NCBI RefSeq assembly: GCF_029194005.1
Contig: NZ_JARFVA010000004.1
Location: forward strand, 1-64,000
Origin: Flagellimonas okinawensis
GTDB lineage: Bacteria; Bacteroidota; Bacteroidia; Flavobacteriales; Flavobacteriaceae
Length of the DNA stretch: 64,000 nucleotides
Direction of reading: 5' to 3'
A program made the translations under genes and the position numbers. Shown one piece after another: positions 26,320 to 35,740 of this stretch. The stretch's first letter is position 1. Each line of letters begins with the position of its first letter. A model generated the notes under the pieces. It worked only from the letters and a program-made list of their open reading frames with translations, did no database searches and was not told the DNA's origin.

Positions 26320-26859
26320 ATGAGTCGTAAACTTGATAATAGCGAGCTGGAGCGATTGGATGTAGCCGAATTTAAGGAAGCCAAGAAAGCTCCCATTATC
26401 ATAATTTTGGACAATGTTCGAAGCCTCAACAATATTGGCTCCGTTTTTCGAACGGCAGACGCTTTTTTGGTCCAGAAAATTTTCCTCTGCGGTATTACCG
26501 CGACCCCACCTCACAAAGATATCCGTAAAACGGCTTTGGGAGCTACCGAAAGCGTGGATTGGGAATACAGAAAAGATACATTGGAGCTTGTGGAGGAGTT
26601 GAAAAAGGAAGGTGTAAGAACGGTTTCGGTCGAGCAGGCGGAACACTCCGTACTTTTAAACGATTTTCAAGTTGATGCCCAAGAAACCGTTGCCCTGATT
26701 TTTGGCAATGAGGTAAAAGGTGTTTCCCAGGAAGTGGTCAACGCTTGTGAAACAGTTTTGGAGATTCCTCAGTTTGGAACAAAACATTCGTTGAATATTT
26801 CTGTAAGTGCCGGGGTGGTGGTTTGGGATGTATGGTCCAAGCTAAATGCCCAAAAATAA
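26320..26859 (+). CDS. TrmH/SpoU family RNA 2'-O-methyltransferase
   Basis: 179 residues with the SPOUT fold. The three SpoU motifs are visible: motif 1 LDNVRSLNNIGSVFRTADAF, motif 2 VALIFGNEVKGVSQE and motif 3 IPQFGTKHSLNISVSAGVVVWD. It is a single-domain SPOUT enzyme without the substrate-binding N-terminal domain found in rRNA enzymes such as RlmB. Methylation of tRNA or rRNA ribose by SAM is expected, but the target nucleotide is not decided by sequence. It is divergent from mutS and convergent with the folK fusion. Confidence 0.9.
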   Translation: MSRKLDNSELERLDVAEFKEAKKAPIIIILDNVRSLNNIGSVFRTADAFLVQKIFLCGITATPPHKDIRKTALGATESVDWEYRKDTLELVEELKKEGVRTVSVEQAEHSVLLNDFQVDAQETVALIFGNEVKGVSQEVVNACETVLEIPQFGTKHSLNISVSAGVVVWDVWSKLNAQK

Positions 26860-26881
26860 AAAGGCCCTGAAAAACAGGGCC
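26852..26881 (-). terminator. Terminator of the folK-dNK gene
   Basis: GGCCCTG/CAGGGCC with a five-base loop, followed on the minus strand by TTTTTATTTTTG. The T-tract runs into the 3' end of the opposite methyltransferase gene. Confidence 0.75.
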
Positions 26882-26972
26882 ATATATAAGTCTGAGTTAG
26901 TTAGTTTCTCGAATTGAGGCTGCTAATAAAATAAAACCATTCGTTATATCCAAACATTTTCTAAAAATTCTC

Positions 26973-28115
26973 TTAAATGTTTGACAAAAGTATATTGTCC
27001 TCCAGCTTTTCTAAAATGAATTCGTAATCCTCTGGATTGTTAACGAAATCGAGCTCGCCCATATCCAAGATTATGCTGTTCTGACTTGGTGTACTCTTGA
27101 TAAAATCCAAATATCCACGATTGATATTTTCCAGGTATATGGGGTCTATGTTCTGCTCGTAGTCCCTGCCTCTTTTTTTTATATTGGCCAATAACCGTTC
27201 GGTATTTTGATATAGATATAGGTAAATCTGGGGTTTTCGTACCTCCCTGTACATAAAATTAAAGACCTTTCGGTACAGATTGTATTCATCCTTTTGCAGG
27301 GTAACCTTTGCAAAAATCAGCGATTTGAAAATATCGTAGTCGCTCACCATAAAATTTTTGAACAGGTCGAACTGTGATGTATCGTCCATAAACTGCTGGT
27401 ACCTATCTGCCAAAAAAGACATTTCCAACGGAAATGCATAACGAGCCTGGTCTTGATAGAACTTGGGGAGAAAAGGGTTGTCCGCAAAGCGCTCCAGAAC
27501 CAGTTTTGCATTAAAGTCGTTGGAAATCATTTTGGACAAGGTTGTTTTTCCTGCCCCAATGTTTCCTTCAATGGCAATCAGTTGCAGCTGAGAGAACAGT
27601 CCCGACCTATCCTTGAACAGTTTGTGCTTTGTTTTGGTGAGTTGGCTCTTATCCTTGCATTCCTGTAACAGATTGCGAGTATCCTTGGATAACAATGGAT
27701 GGTAGAATTGCGGGGCAATATCGCTAAGGGGCTTTAGAACAAAATTACGGTGCTGCATTTGTGGATGGGGAATCACCAATTGATCATTGTTGATGGCCTC
27801 TGACCCGTAATAGATAATATCGATATCTAGAGTTCTTGAACTATAACCGGAAACGGAACGCATCCTACCAAAATCCTGCTCGATCTGCAGCAGGGTTTCC
27901 AGTAAATCCTTAGGTCCAAGCGGTGTAAGTACCGATAATACAATATTATAGAAATCATCGCCCTCGAACCCTATTGCAGGGTTCTCGTACACGGATGAAA
28001 TATCCAAGACCTTGCCCGCTTTTTGTTGAATTCTAAATACAGCCTTTTGAAGGTTCGCAAGACGATTTCCCAAATTGCTGCCCAAAGAAAGATATGCCTT
28101 TTGTTTTGTAACCAT
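26973..28115 (-). CDS. folK: Fused HPPK (FolK) - deoxynucleoside kinase
   Basis: A two-domain protein of 380 residues from ATG 28115. The N-terminal 150 residues are 2-amino-4-hydroxy-6-hydroxymethyldihydropteridine pyrophosphokinase, with SLGSNLGNR, and SSRTLDIDIIYYG carrying the two metal-binding Asp residues. After a linker, the C-terminal 195 residues are a deoxynucleoside kinase with P-loop IEGNIGAGKTTL and the LID-like ERF motif. The first domain makes the folate precursor, the second phosphorylates salvaged deoxynucleosides. The fusion is known in Flavobacteriia. A longer frame begins with nine extra codons that lack family match. It may share its 68-bp upstream region with the divergent sppA. 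Confidence 0.9.
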   Translation of the reverse strand: MVTKQKAYLSLGSNLGNRLANLQKAVFRIQQKAGKVLDISSVYENPAIGFEGDDFYNIVLSVLTPLGPKDLLETLLQIEQDFGRMRSVSGYSSRTLDIDIIYYGSEAINNDQLVIPHPQMQHRNFVLKPLSDIAPQFYHPLLSKDTRNLLQECKDKSQLTKTKHKLFKDRSGLFSQLQLIAIEGNIGAGKTTLSKMISNDFNAKLVLERFADNPFLPKFYQDQARYAFPLEMSFLADRYQQFMDDTSQFDLFKNFMVSDYDIFKSLIFAKVTLQKDEYNLYRKVFNFMYREVRKPQIYLYLYQNTERLLANIKKRGRDYEQNIDPIYLENINRGYLDFIKSTPSQNSIILDMGELDFVNNPEDYEFILEKLEDNILLSNI

Positions 28116-28154
28116 AATCGAAGAAACAAAGTAACAAAACAATACTACAATGGT

Positions 28155-28162
28155 TATATTTG
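28155..28162 (+). promoter_or_regulatory. Possible -7 promoter element of sppA
   Basis: TATATTTG matches the TAnnTTTG consensus and lies 22 bp before the sppA ATG. No TTG element is found at the expected spacing. Confidence 0.35.
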
Positions 28163-28183
28163 AAGTGTATTAAATTTTATTGA

Positions 28184-29944
28184 ATGAAGTTTTTAAGAAA
28201 CCTACTTGCCTCAATTTTGGGGAGCTTGATGGCATTTATGATTATTGTTGGAATGTTCTTCATCTTTATGATCCTGGTGGGAAGTGCAGAGGATGGTGTT
28301 GTTGTGAAAAGGAATTCGGTGCTCGAAATTAGTTTTGTGGGTCCTATCCGGGATTATACTGGAAAGGATGAGACGGACCCTTTTGCGTCATTGTGGACGG
28401 AAGAACTCGGTTTGGATGAGATACTGCACGCCATAAAGGTGGCCAAAACAGATAATGATATTGAAGGAATCAGCTTGACCACTGGTTTTTTGCAAGCCGG
28501 AGTGTCGCAAACCCGTGAAATCAGAAAGGCCCTGATCGATTTTAAGTCCAGCGGCAAGTTTGTATTGGCCCATGCGGATGTTTTTGCGCAGCGGGATTAT
28601 TATTTGGCCAGCGCAGCGGATGAGATATACTTAAATCCCGTAGGTGTGGTCGATTTTAAGGGACTCGCCACTGAGGTGCTTTTTTATAAGGATCTTCAGG
28701 AAAAGTCGGGAATACAAATGGAAGTGATCCGCCATGGCAAATACAAGAGTGCGGTGGAGCCATTTCTGTCAGATACCATGAGCGAGGAGAACCGTACCCA
28801 GATCAAGGAGCTCATAACCTCTGTTTGGGGCGTTATCCTGGACGATATTTCCGAATCCAGAAATATTACCATCCAGAATTTGAACATTATAGCCGACACC
28901 CTAGGAGGTAGAACACCAGAATATGCGGTAGCTTCAGGTCTTTTGGATGGTACGCTGTATTATGACCAATATGAGGGTCTGCTCAAAGAAAAGGTGGGTA
29001 TTGCCCCAGATGACGAATTGGAATATATAGGGCTTACGGATTACGTACAAAATGCCAACAAAAGGAAAATCAGATCGGGGTCCGATAAAATAGCGGTGAT
29101 CTATGCCCAAGGAGAAATTCTCGGAGGAGAAGGGGGCAAGGATTATATTGGCCAAGGCCTTATTGTGGATGCCCTTCACAAAGCTGTGGACAATGAAAGT
29201 GTCAAGGCTATTGTACTTCGTGTAGATTCACCTGGTGGCAGTGCTCTGGTTTCCGATATTATTTGGCGCGAGATGCAATTGGCGAAAAAGGAAAAACCAT
29301 TGGTGGTTTCCTTTGGAAATGTCGCTGCATCGGGCGGATATTATATTGGCGTGGGCGGCGATAAGATTTTTGCGGAACCCACAACCATTACAGGTTCCAT
29401 TGGCGTTTTCGGTACCATTCCCAATGTGCATCAACTTGCGGAGAATATCGGTGTAAATGCTGAACAGGTGGGGACCAATAAAAATTCCGTGGACTATTCG
29501 TTCTTTGAGCCGATGACCGATACTTTCCGAAATGTAATGCAAGAGAGCATAGAACAAACCTATCAGACGTTTTTGGAGCGTGTTTCGCAAGGTAGAAATA
29601 TGACTGTGGAACAAGTAAACGAGGTGGCCCAAGGAAGGGTGTGGAGCGGCGTGGACGCTCAGGCACTTGGTTTGGTGGATGAACTTGGCAATTTGGAGGA
29701 CGCCATAGCTGCAGCCGCCGAAATGGCAGGGACAGAGGATTATGGTGTTCGTAAATACCCAAAATATAAATCCGACTTTGAACGTTTCATGGAAGATTTT
29801 GGGTCGGTAAAATCCAAGATAGGAGAGTCCATTATTCAAGAGGAAATCGGCTCCGAGACCTACGAAATATTGAAGGAATTTAAACAGTTCACCAAACAAG
29901 AAGGTATACAGGCCAAAATGCCTTTTAGCTTGAACATCAAATAG
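28184..29944 (+). CDS. sppA: Signal peptide peptidase SppA (67K type)
   Basis: 586 residues, the long tandem form. One transmembrane helix near the start (about 5-33, LASILGSLMAFMIIVGMFFIFMILV) anchors it in the inner membrane. The two S49 domains follow: the N-terminal repeat supplies Lys188 (HGKYKSAVEPF) and the C-terminal repeat Ser383 (VAASGGYYIG), the dyad of the 67K enzymes. It degrades cleaved signal peptides in the membrane. The divergent folK-dNK gene starts 68 bp away, and a queuosine-transporter gene follows on the same strand after 40 bp. Confidence 0.94.
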   Translation: MKFLRNLLASILGSLMAFMIIVGMFFIFMILVGSAEDGVVVKRNSVLEISFVGPIRDYTGKDETDPFASLWTEELGLDEILHAIKVAKTDNDIEGISLTTGFLQAGVSQTREIRKALIDFKSSGKFVLAHADVFAQRDYYLASAADEIYLNPVGVVDFKGLATEVLFYKDLQEKSGIQMEVIRHGKYKSAVEPFLSDTMSEENRTQIKELITSVWGVILDDISESRNITIQNLNIIADTLGGRTPEYAVASGLLDGTLYYDQYEGLLKEKVGIAPDDELEYIGLTDYVQNANKRKIRSGSDKIAVIYAQGEILGGEGGKDYIGQGLIVDALHKAVDNESVKAIVLRVDSPGGSALVSDIIWREMQLAKKEKPLVVSFGNVAASGGYYIGVGGDKIFAEPTTITGSIGVFGTIPNVHQLAENIGVNAEQVGTNKNSVDYSFFEPMTDTFRNVMQESIEQTYQTFLERVSQGRNMTVEQVNEVAQGRVWSGVDAQALGLVDELGNLEDAIAAAAEMAGTEDYGVRKYPKYKSDFERFMEDFGSVKSKIGESIIQEEIGSETYEILKEFKQFTKQEGIQAKMPFSLNIK

Positions 29945-29984
29945 ACCTATCACAAAGGGCTCATTCAACTAGCCTACAAATTAT

Positions 29985-30692
29985 ATGACGCAAAAGGACA
30001 AGAAGTTAGCATTTTCCATATATCTGTATCTCGGGGCATTGTTCATCACCTCCTTGGTAGTGTCCAACCTTATATTTCAAAAGTTTTTTTCTTGGAGTCC
30101 GTTTGGGGATGTCACCGTTTTCGGGGCACCACTTTTTGAGCTTTCGGTTGGTATATTGCCCTATCCCATTACTTTTTTGATCACGGATTTGGTATCGGAA
30201 ATCTATGGGCAGAAAAAGGCCAACCAAGTGGTTACGGCAGGAATATTTGCCTCCTTTTTTTCGATGGGCATCATTTTGATCGCCAATTATTCCAATGCCA
30301 TTCCTTCTTCACCTGTAGACGATGGCACATTTACCACGGTTTTTGGGTTGTCCCCCCTCGGCGTACTGGCCTCAATGCTCGCGTACTTGGGAGCCCAATA
30401 TATCGATATCACCATTTACCACTTTTGGAAACGTGTTACAAAAGGAAGAATGCTTTGGCTTAGGAATAACTTCTCTACATTTTCCTCCCAATTTATAGAC
30501 ACTTTTACAGTTGTCGGGCTCCTCTGTATTTTTGGAGTACTTCCTTGGGATAAGTTCTACGGACTATTGATCAGCGGAGTGATTTTTAAGATTATGATCG
30601 CCGTATTGGACACCCCATTGCTCTATTTTTTCGTATATCTGATGCGTAGAAGATTTAACTTAAAAATAGGAGAGGAAATTTCGTTGGATTGA
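29985..30692 (+). CDS. yhhQ: Queuosine precursor transporter (YhhQ/VUT family)
   Basis: 235 residues with six hydrophobic helices. The YhhQ/VUT signature lies in SLVVSNLIFQKFF and PITFLITDLVSEIYGQKKANQVV. The late helix with FSSQFIDTFTVVGLLC is also conserved. The family imports the queuosine precursors preQ0 or preQ1, the 7-deazaguanines used for tRNA modification. A preQ1 riboswitch was not seen in front. It follows sppA after 40 bp with no terminator and ends 35 bp before the AsmA gene, so transcription with either neighbour is possible. Confidence 0.9.
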   Translation: MTQKDKKLAFSIYLYLGALFITSLVVSNLIFQKFFSWSPFGDVTVFGAPLFELSVGILPYPITFLITDLVSEIYGQKKANQVVTAGIFASFFSMGIILIANYSNAIPSSPVDDGTFTTVFGLSPLGVLASMLAYLGAQYIDITIYHFWKRVTKGRMLWLRNNFSTFSSQFIDTFTVVGLLCIFGVLPWDKFYGLLISGVIFKIMIAVLDTPLLYFFVYLMRRRFNLKIGEEISLD

Positions 30693-30727
30693 TGCTTCTC
30701 CTTTAATTTGTTGTAAAACACCCAAAT

Positions 30728-33430
30728 ATGAAAAAAAAATTCCTGAAAATTACCGGAATAACCCTACTTATCCTACTTGCAATTATCATTTTGGTGCCCT
30801 TGTTCCTACAAGGTAAGATTGAAGAGATAATCAAGACCAAAGTGAACAATAGTATCAATGCCACATTGGATTTTGAGGATGCAGATCTTAGTCTTCTCAA
30901 AAGTTTTCCATATGCCAATGTTGGGCTATCCGAACTTTCCTTGGTGAACAAAGCGCCATTCGAGGGGGACACGCTCTTTGCTTCCTCACAGATAGAATTG
31001 TCCATGTCCATTAAAGAACTGTTTAAATCTGCAGATGAACCTATTGTAATCAAGACCTTGAATATCGATGGTGCAAAATTACACATAAAGGCAGATGCGG
31101 AAGGAAATGCCAATTACGATATAGCAAAGGAATCAGAGGAATCCACTACTTCAACAGCCGACGAAGCCAGCGGTAATTTTACCTTGAACATGGATTCGTA
31201 TGCCATTACCAATTCAGAGGTCATCTACGAGGATTTGGGCAGTGGAATGCGATTGGATATCACTGAGATGAACCACTCTGGTACAGGAGATCTTTCTTTG
31301 GAGAAATCTGAACTAAAGACCCTTACTGATGCCTTGGTGTCCTTTGAAATGGACAGTACACAATATTTGAACAAGAACAAGATCAATCTAGATGCTTTGA
31401 TCGGTATCGATTTAAACCAGAGCAAATACTCTTTCTTGGAAAACAAGGCGCTTGTCAACCAATTACCTTTGGTGTTCGATGGCTTCGTTAAAGTGAACGA
31501 GGAAAATCAGGAGGTCGATATATCATTTAAAACACCATCATCCGACTTTAAAAACTTTTTGGCAGTGATTCCCGAAGCCTATGCCGCCAATATAGAAAAT
31601 GTTGAAACCACGGGTAATTTTGAGGTGAACGGGGAGTTTAAAGGGGTGGTGGATGATGATCATATCCCTGCCTTCAAAATCGCCATTAATTCGGAAAACG
31701 CCTCCTTTAAATACCCGGATTTGCCCAAATCGGTGCGCAATGTATTTATAGATACCGAGATCAATAACGAAACAGGAATTACCGAGGATACCTATGTGAA
31801 CATCAATAGATTGTCCTTTTTGATCGATCAGGATCAATTCAACCTGAATGCCAAGATCCGTGAACTTATGGGTAATACCAAGGTAAATGCCCATATGGAT
31901 GGTAGGATCAACTTGGCCAATATTTCGCAGGCCTATCCTGTTCCGGAAGATTTTGACCTCAAAGGAATATTGAACGCCGACATTACAACCGCATTTGATA
32001 TGGCCTCTTTGGAGAGGAAACAATATCAGAACACCAAAACAACGGGAAAGGCCTCCCTATCCGGTTTTGAGTACGCCTCCGAAGAGCTTAAAAACCCTGT
32101 GGCGATTAACAATGCAGCGGTGTCCTTTAACCCGAACACGGTAACATTGGATTCGTTCAACGGTAAAACCGGAAATACGGATTTTGCAGCGAAAGGTACC
32201 TTGACCAATTTATTGGGCTTTATGTTCAATGATGAGAACATAGAGGGGAACTTTACCTTGAGTTCCAATCAATTTGCCCTGAACGATTTTATGATGGAAG
32301 ATGAGGCTTCAGAAACCGAATCGGAACCTGTTGAAGGAGAAGATGCATCAACGAGTGAAGAGCGTATCAGGATACCGTCCTTCTTGGATTGTACCATCGA
32401 AGCCTCGGCCAATACCGTTGTCTATGACAACCTTAACTTAAAAAACGTAAAGGGGACACTGGTCATCAAAGATGAAACGGCCACGGTGAAAAACCTGACC
32501 TCTGATTTGTTTGGGGGTACTTTAGGGGTATCAGGTTCGGTATCAACAAAAAAAGAGGCTTCCACATTTGATATGGACCTTGGGATGACCAATTTTAACA
32601 TTGGGGAGTCTTTTGCCGGTTTGGAGCTATTTAAAGTATTGACACCGTTGGCAACTGCCTTGAACGGGAAATTGAATTCGGATATAAAAATAGCTGGAAA
32701 CCTAAAGGATGATTTTACACCTAACTTGGCCACTGTTTCCGGAAATTTGTTGGCAGAACTTTTATCCCCAACGGTAGATACACAAAAGGCCCCCTTGGTG
32801 TCTGCATTGGATAGCAAACTGAATTTTTTGAATACCAAAGAAATCAATCTGAATGGCCTTAAAACAGCTTTGACTTTTGATAACGGTACGGTCAAAGTGA
32901 AACCGTTTACCTTGAAATACAAGGATATCAATATCAATGTCAATGGTAGCCATACCTTTGATAGGCAAATGCAATATAGTGCTACATTGGATGTGCCCGC
33001 TAAATATCTGGGTGCCGAAGTAACCCAACTGATCGCTCAATTGAACGACAACAGTGTAGGGGAGGTGACTGTCCCCGTTACGGCAAACATCGGTGGTAGT
33101 TTTACCGATCCATCGGTAAGCACGGATCTGACCTCGAGTGTAAAGACCTTGACTTCCAAGTTGGTGGAAATGCAAAAACAAAAGCTGGTGAACCAAGGAA
33201 AGGATAAGGTGAAGGACCTTTTGTCCGATGCTTTCAAAAAGGATGAATCAGATACCACGGCCACTAAATCCACTGGGGTCAAGGATGCCATTGGCAATAT
33301 ATTGGGAGGTAAAAAAGATAGTACGGCAACAGATTCCGCCAAGACCAAAACGGAGGATGGCGTTAAGGACGCGGCCAAATCCATTTTGGGCGGACTGCTC
33401 AAGAAAAAGAAAAAAGATAGTGTGAACTAA
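30728..33430 (+). CDS. AsmA family protein
   Basis: 900 residues. An N-terminal membrane anchor (about residues 5-28, ITGITLLILLAIIILVPLF) leads into the AsmA chorein-like N-terminal domain with INATLDFEDADLSLLKSFPYANVGLSELSLVNK. A long beta-rich middle follows, and then the AsmA_2-like C-terminal part with KVLTPLATALNGKLNSDIKIAG. Proteins of this group span the periplasm and are thought to move phospholipids to or control the outer membrane. The last 100 residues are lysine- and aspartate-rich and low in complexity. It ends in a strong terminator shared with the opposite DUF6090 gene. Confidence 0.9.
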   Translation: MKKKFLKITGITLLILLAIIILVPLFLQGKIEEIIKTKVNNSINATLDFEDADLSLLKSFPYANVGLSELSLVNKAPFEGDTLFASSQIELSMSIKELFKSADEPIVIKTLNIDGAKLHIKADAEGNANYDIAKESEESTTSTADEASGNFTLNMDSYAITNSEVIYEDLGSGMRLDITEMNHSGTGDLSLEKSELKTLTDALVSFEMDSTQYLNKNKINLDALIGIDLNQSKYSFLENKALVNQLPLVFDGFVKVNEENQEVDISFKTPSSDFKNFLAVIPEAYAANIENVETTGNFEVNGEFKGVVDDDHIPAFKIAINSENASFKYPDLPKSVRNVFIDTEINNETGITEDTYVNINRLSFLIDQDQFNLNAKIRELMGNTKVNAHMDGRINLANISQAYPVPEDFDLKGILNADITTAFDMASLERKQYQNTKTTGKASLSGFEYASEELKNPVAINNAAVSFNPNTVTLDSFNGKTGNTDFAAKGTLTNLLGFMFNDENIEGNFTLSSNQFALNDFMMEDEASETESEPVEGEDASTSEERIRIPSFLDCTIEASANTVVYDNLNLKNVKGTLVIKDETATVKNLTSDLFGGTLGVSGSVSTKKEASTFDMDLGMTNFNIGESFAGLELFKVLTPLATALNGKLNSDIKIAGNLKDDFTPNLATVSGNLLAELLSPTVDTQKAPLVSALDSKLNFLNTKEINLNGLKTALTFDNGTVKVKPFTLKYKDININVNGSHTFDRQMQYSATLDVPAKYLGAEVTQLIAQLNDNSVGEVTVPVTANIGGSFTDPSVSTDLTSSVKTLTSKLVEMQKQKLVNQGKDKVKDLLSDAFKKDESDTTATKSTGVKDAIGNILGGKKDSTATDSAKTKTEDGVKDAAKSILGGLLKKKKKDSVN

Positions 33431-33431
33431 T

Positions 33432-33463
33432 AAAAAAGGGGCGATTTATTTCGCCCCTTTTTT
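33432..33463. terminator. Bidirectional terminator between AsmA and DUF6090 genes
   Basis: AAAAAGGGGCGA/TCGCCCCTTTTTT with a short loop; T-rich on both strands. The minus-strand stop codon begins right at its right edge. Confidence 0.9.
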
Positions 33464-34229
33464 ATTCCTTGATTTCCTTATCGATTACCATAATGATCTC
33501 ATCAAGGCTTTGCATCAAGGGATCGTAGTGTACCGTTTCGGTCTTGATGCTGGTCAAAATGAACATGAGCATATTGTTCTCAAATTCCTTTGATTCCAAA
33601 AGTTTGATATTGCTGGTCTTTTCACTGTTTAAAGGTATTCCCAGTTCACCGGAAACGCCTGTCAGGTCATAAATGGTCTTTATACTGTTCTCTTCCCCTC
33701 GGAACATATCTATGGTCTGCTGCCTTTCATTGTCCAACATGGTCTCCTGTTTGGAGATGTCGTCCATATTGGAAATCCAGTTGGTCAACAAAATTCGTAA
33801 TCGGGGATTGGAAATGTCCTTTAGGCTACCGGAATTGATCATTTCTTCCAAAAGGGAATTATTGGGATTGAAGGAAATATCGAAAGCAAAGGCATTATAC
33901 AATAGATTGGATAGTTCCTGTTCCGAAGGGTTCTTGTCCGGGTCTACCATAAAGGCTATAATTTTTTTTGAATCCTCATAGCTTTGTTTGTTGAAAGCGA
34001 TAAGTTGTTCCAACTTTGTCTTGCTCGTCTCGAATTCTTCTTTTAGTCCTTTAAGGTATATCTGCTCCTTATGTTTTTTAATGTTGATTTCGTTCGCGTT
34101 GTCAATGGCCAGAGCGATCAAGATGCCCACGACCACCAAAATGATTTCTCCAAGGGCGTACAACAGGTAGTTGCTGACTTTTTTTTCGGCAATCAATTGC
34201 TTTCTTACTTTTCGAAATAGCTTTAGCAT
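33462..34229 (-). CDS. DUF6090 family membrane protein
   Basis: 255 residues. A short basic N-terminus (FRKVRKQLIAEKKVSNYL) precedes one transmembrane helix with YALGEIILVVVGILIALAIDNANE, a stretch that is the hallmark of DUF6090 proteins of Flavobacteriaceae. The rest (about 45-255) is a helical, probably periplasmic domain with a predicted coiled coil. No function is known. These genes occur in many scattered copies per genome, usually alone as here. It ends at the shared terminator and is divergent from nothing close. The next gene on the same strand is 80 bp upstream. Confidence 0.85.
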   Translation of the reverse strand: MLKLFRKVRKQLIAEKKVSNYLLYALGEIILVVVGILIALAIDNANEINIKKHKEQIYLKGLKEEFETSKTKLEQLIAFNKQSYEDSKKIIAFMVDPDKNPSEQELSNLLYNAFAFDISFNPNNSLLEEMINSGSLKDISNPRLRILLTNWISNMDDISKQETMLDNERQQTIDMFRGEENSIKTIYDLTGVSGELGIPLNSEKTSNIKLLESKEFENNMLMFILTSIKTETVHYDPLMQSLDEIIMVIDKEIKE

Positions 34230-34309
34230 ATACTTCTGTTGGCGTTTTCAGATAGTTCCACAAAACGAATCTAATTATTTTTAGGTTATCATCCTGTCAA
34301 ATAAAAAAA

Positions 34310-35644
34310 TTATCGGTATCCAATGGATACAGCTATAACCAATGCAATGGCGGCCACCAGTAAAATGATCAAGGTAGGTTTAATGGCAAACCTTAACCAT
34401 TTATTGTAGGGAATGTTACAAAGTGCGAGAACAGCCATAAGAGCTCCATTGGTCGGTACAATCATATCGCCCATAACAGCTCCATATTGATATGCCAGGA
34501 CACAGGTTTGTCTGGATATACCAATTAAATCGGAAAGAGGAACCAAGATGGGCATCGTCAATACAGCTTGCCCGGAATAACTGGGCACTGGAAAATGCAA
34601 AAACGTATGGGCCACCATCATACTTATCGCAGATATTGATGGGGGAAGGTACTGCAAAGGTCCAAAAAGGCCATTGACAATGGAATCCATTACCATACCC
34701 TCTTTCAAAATTAAGGATATACTATTCGCAAGTCCCAAAATTATGGAGGCAAACATCATTTCCTTAAAACCTTCTATATAAGATTCTCCAGTACCATTGA
34801 TGCCCAGCCTGCCAATGAGTCCGGCAGCTATACCTAAGGCAAAAAATGAGGCAGACATTTCGTTGAAATCCCAGTTCAAAAACAAAAGACCATAAATAAC
34901 AACACAGAAGGTTGCACCGAGCAGTATTAAGATGATTTTACTTCTTGCGGTCATTGATTCATGTGCCGAAGGCATCTGTACCTTTTCAATTCTGTTTCTG
35001 TGTGCATATCGAACAAGATAAATGGTCCAAACAACAAGAACAATTGCCAAGACCATTAACCTAAGTTCGCTGCCAGAAAGTAAGGGGAGTCCAGCTTCTT
35101 TTTGTGCAATCAGTACAGCAAATGGGTTGGACGGACTAAAAGAACTGCCAATTACGGTGGATCCGTAGCTCATTAGTATCACGGTGAGCGTATTGAAGCC
35201 CAAACTTTTTCCGAACAAGAGTAATATGGGAATCATGGCGATTACTTCTTCCTGCATGCCGATAGTAACACCTGCAGCAGCATATAGGGTGGAGACCAAA
35301 ACCAAGGCTAAAGTCTCTTTTCCCTCCAGTATTCTGACCAATTTCACCAATCCTTGGTTAAGCGCTCCTGTTTTTTCTATAACGTAGAAGCAACCTCCGA
35401 TCAATAAGATGAGAACTATGGCATCCGCCCTTCTAATAATACCTCTTGGAATGGAGAGGATTAAATCCATGAAGGATAAATGTTCCGAATCTACCGATTG
35501 GTAAGAGTTGTTGAGCACTTTTGTTGTTCCAGTGACCTCATCCAGTATTCTTTGATAGCTCCCTTGTGGTATTATGTACGTAAATATCCAAGCAAAGATT
35601 ATGACAGAAATGAGTATGACAAAGGCATTGGGAAATTTTTTCAT
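34310..35644 (-). CDS. YfcC family / DcuC-like permease
   Basis: 444 residues with about eleven or twelve hydrophobic helices. The start FVILISVIIFAWIFTYIIPQGSYQR is typical of the YfcC group of the DcuC/ArsB-NhaD superfamily. Later conserved parts are GVTIGMQEEVIAMIPILLLFGKSLG and YSGQAVLTMPILVPLSDLIGISRQT. The protein should sit in the inner membrane and carry carboxylates or short peptides; members have been tentatively linked to C4-dicarboxylates, amino acids or fatty acids. The substrate cannot be named. It is preceded by an APC-type permease gene on the same strand. Confidence 0.82.
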   Translation of the reverse strand: MKKFPNAFVILISVIIFAWIFTYIIPQGSYQRILDEVTGTTKVLNNSYQSVDSEHLSFMDLILSIPRGIIRRADAIVLILLIGGCFYVIEKTGALNQGLVKLVRILEGKETLALVLVSTLYAAAGVTIGMQEEVIAMIPILLLFGKSLGFNTLTVILMSYGSTVIGSSFSPSNPFAVLIAQKEAGLPLLSGSELRLMVLAIVLVVWTIYLVRYAHRNRIEKVQMPSAHESMTARSKIILILLGATFCVVIYGLLFLNWDFNEMSASFFALGIAAGLIGRLGINGTGESYIEGFKEMMFASIILGLANSISLILKEGMVMDSIVNGLFGPLQYLPPSISAISMMVAHTFLHFPVPSYSGQAVLTMPILVPLSDLIGISRQTCVLAYQYGAVMGDMIVPTNGALMAVLALCNIPYNKWLRFAIKPTLIILLVAAIALVIAVSIGYR

Positions 35645-35740
35645 TTAAGGTTGGTTTCAGAAGTCGGTGGTGATGGTGAATGTATAACCTCCTGAAAATA
35701 AGCTTTTTTTGTTGATTTTGGATATAAAAAAAGGATGCAA

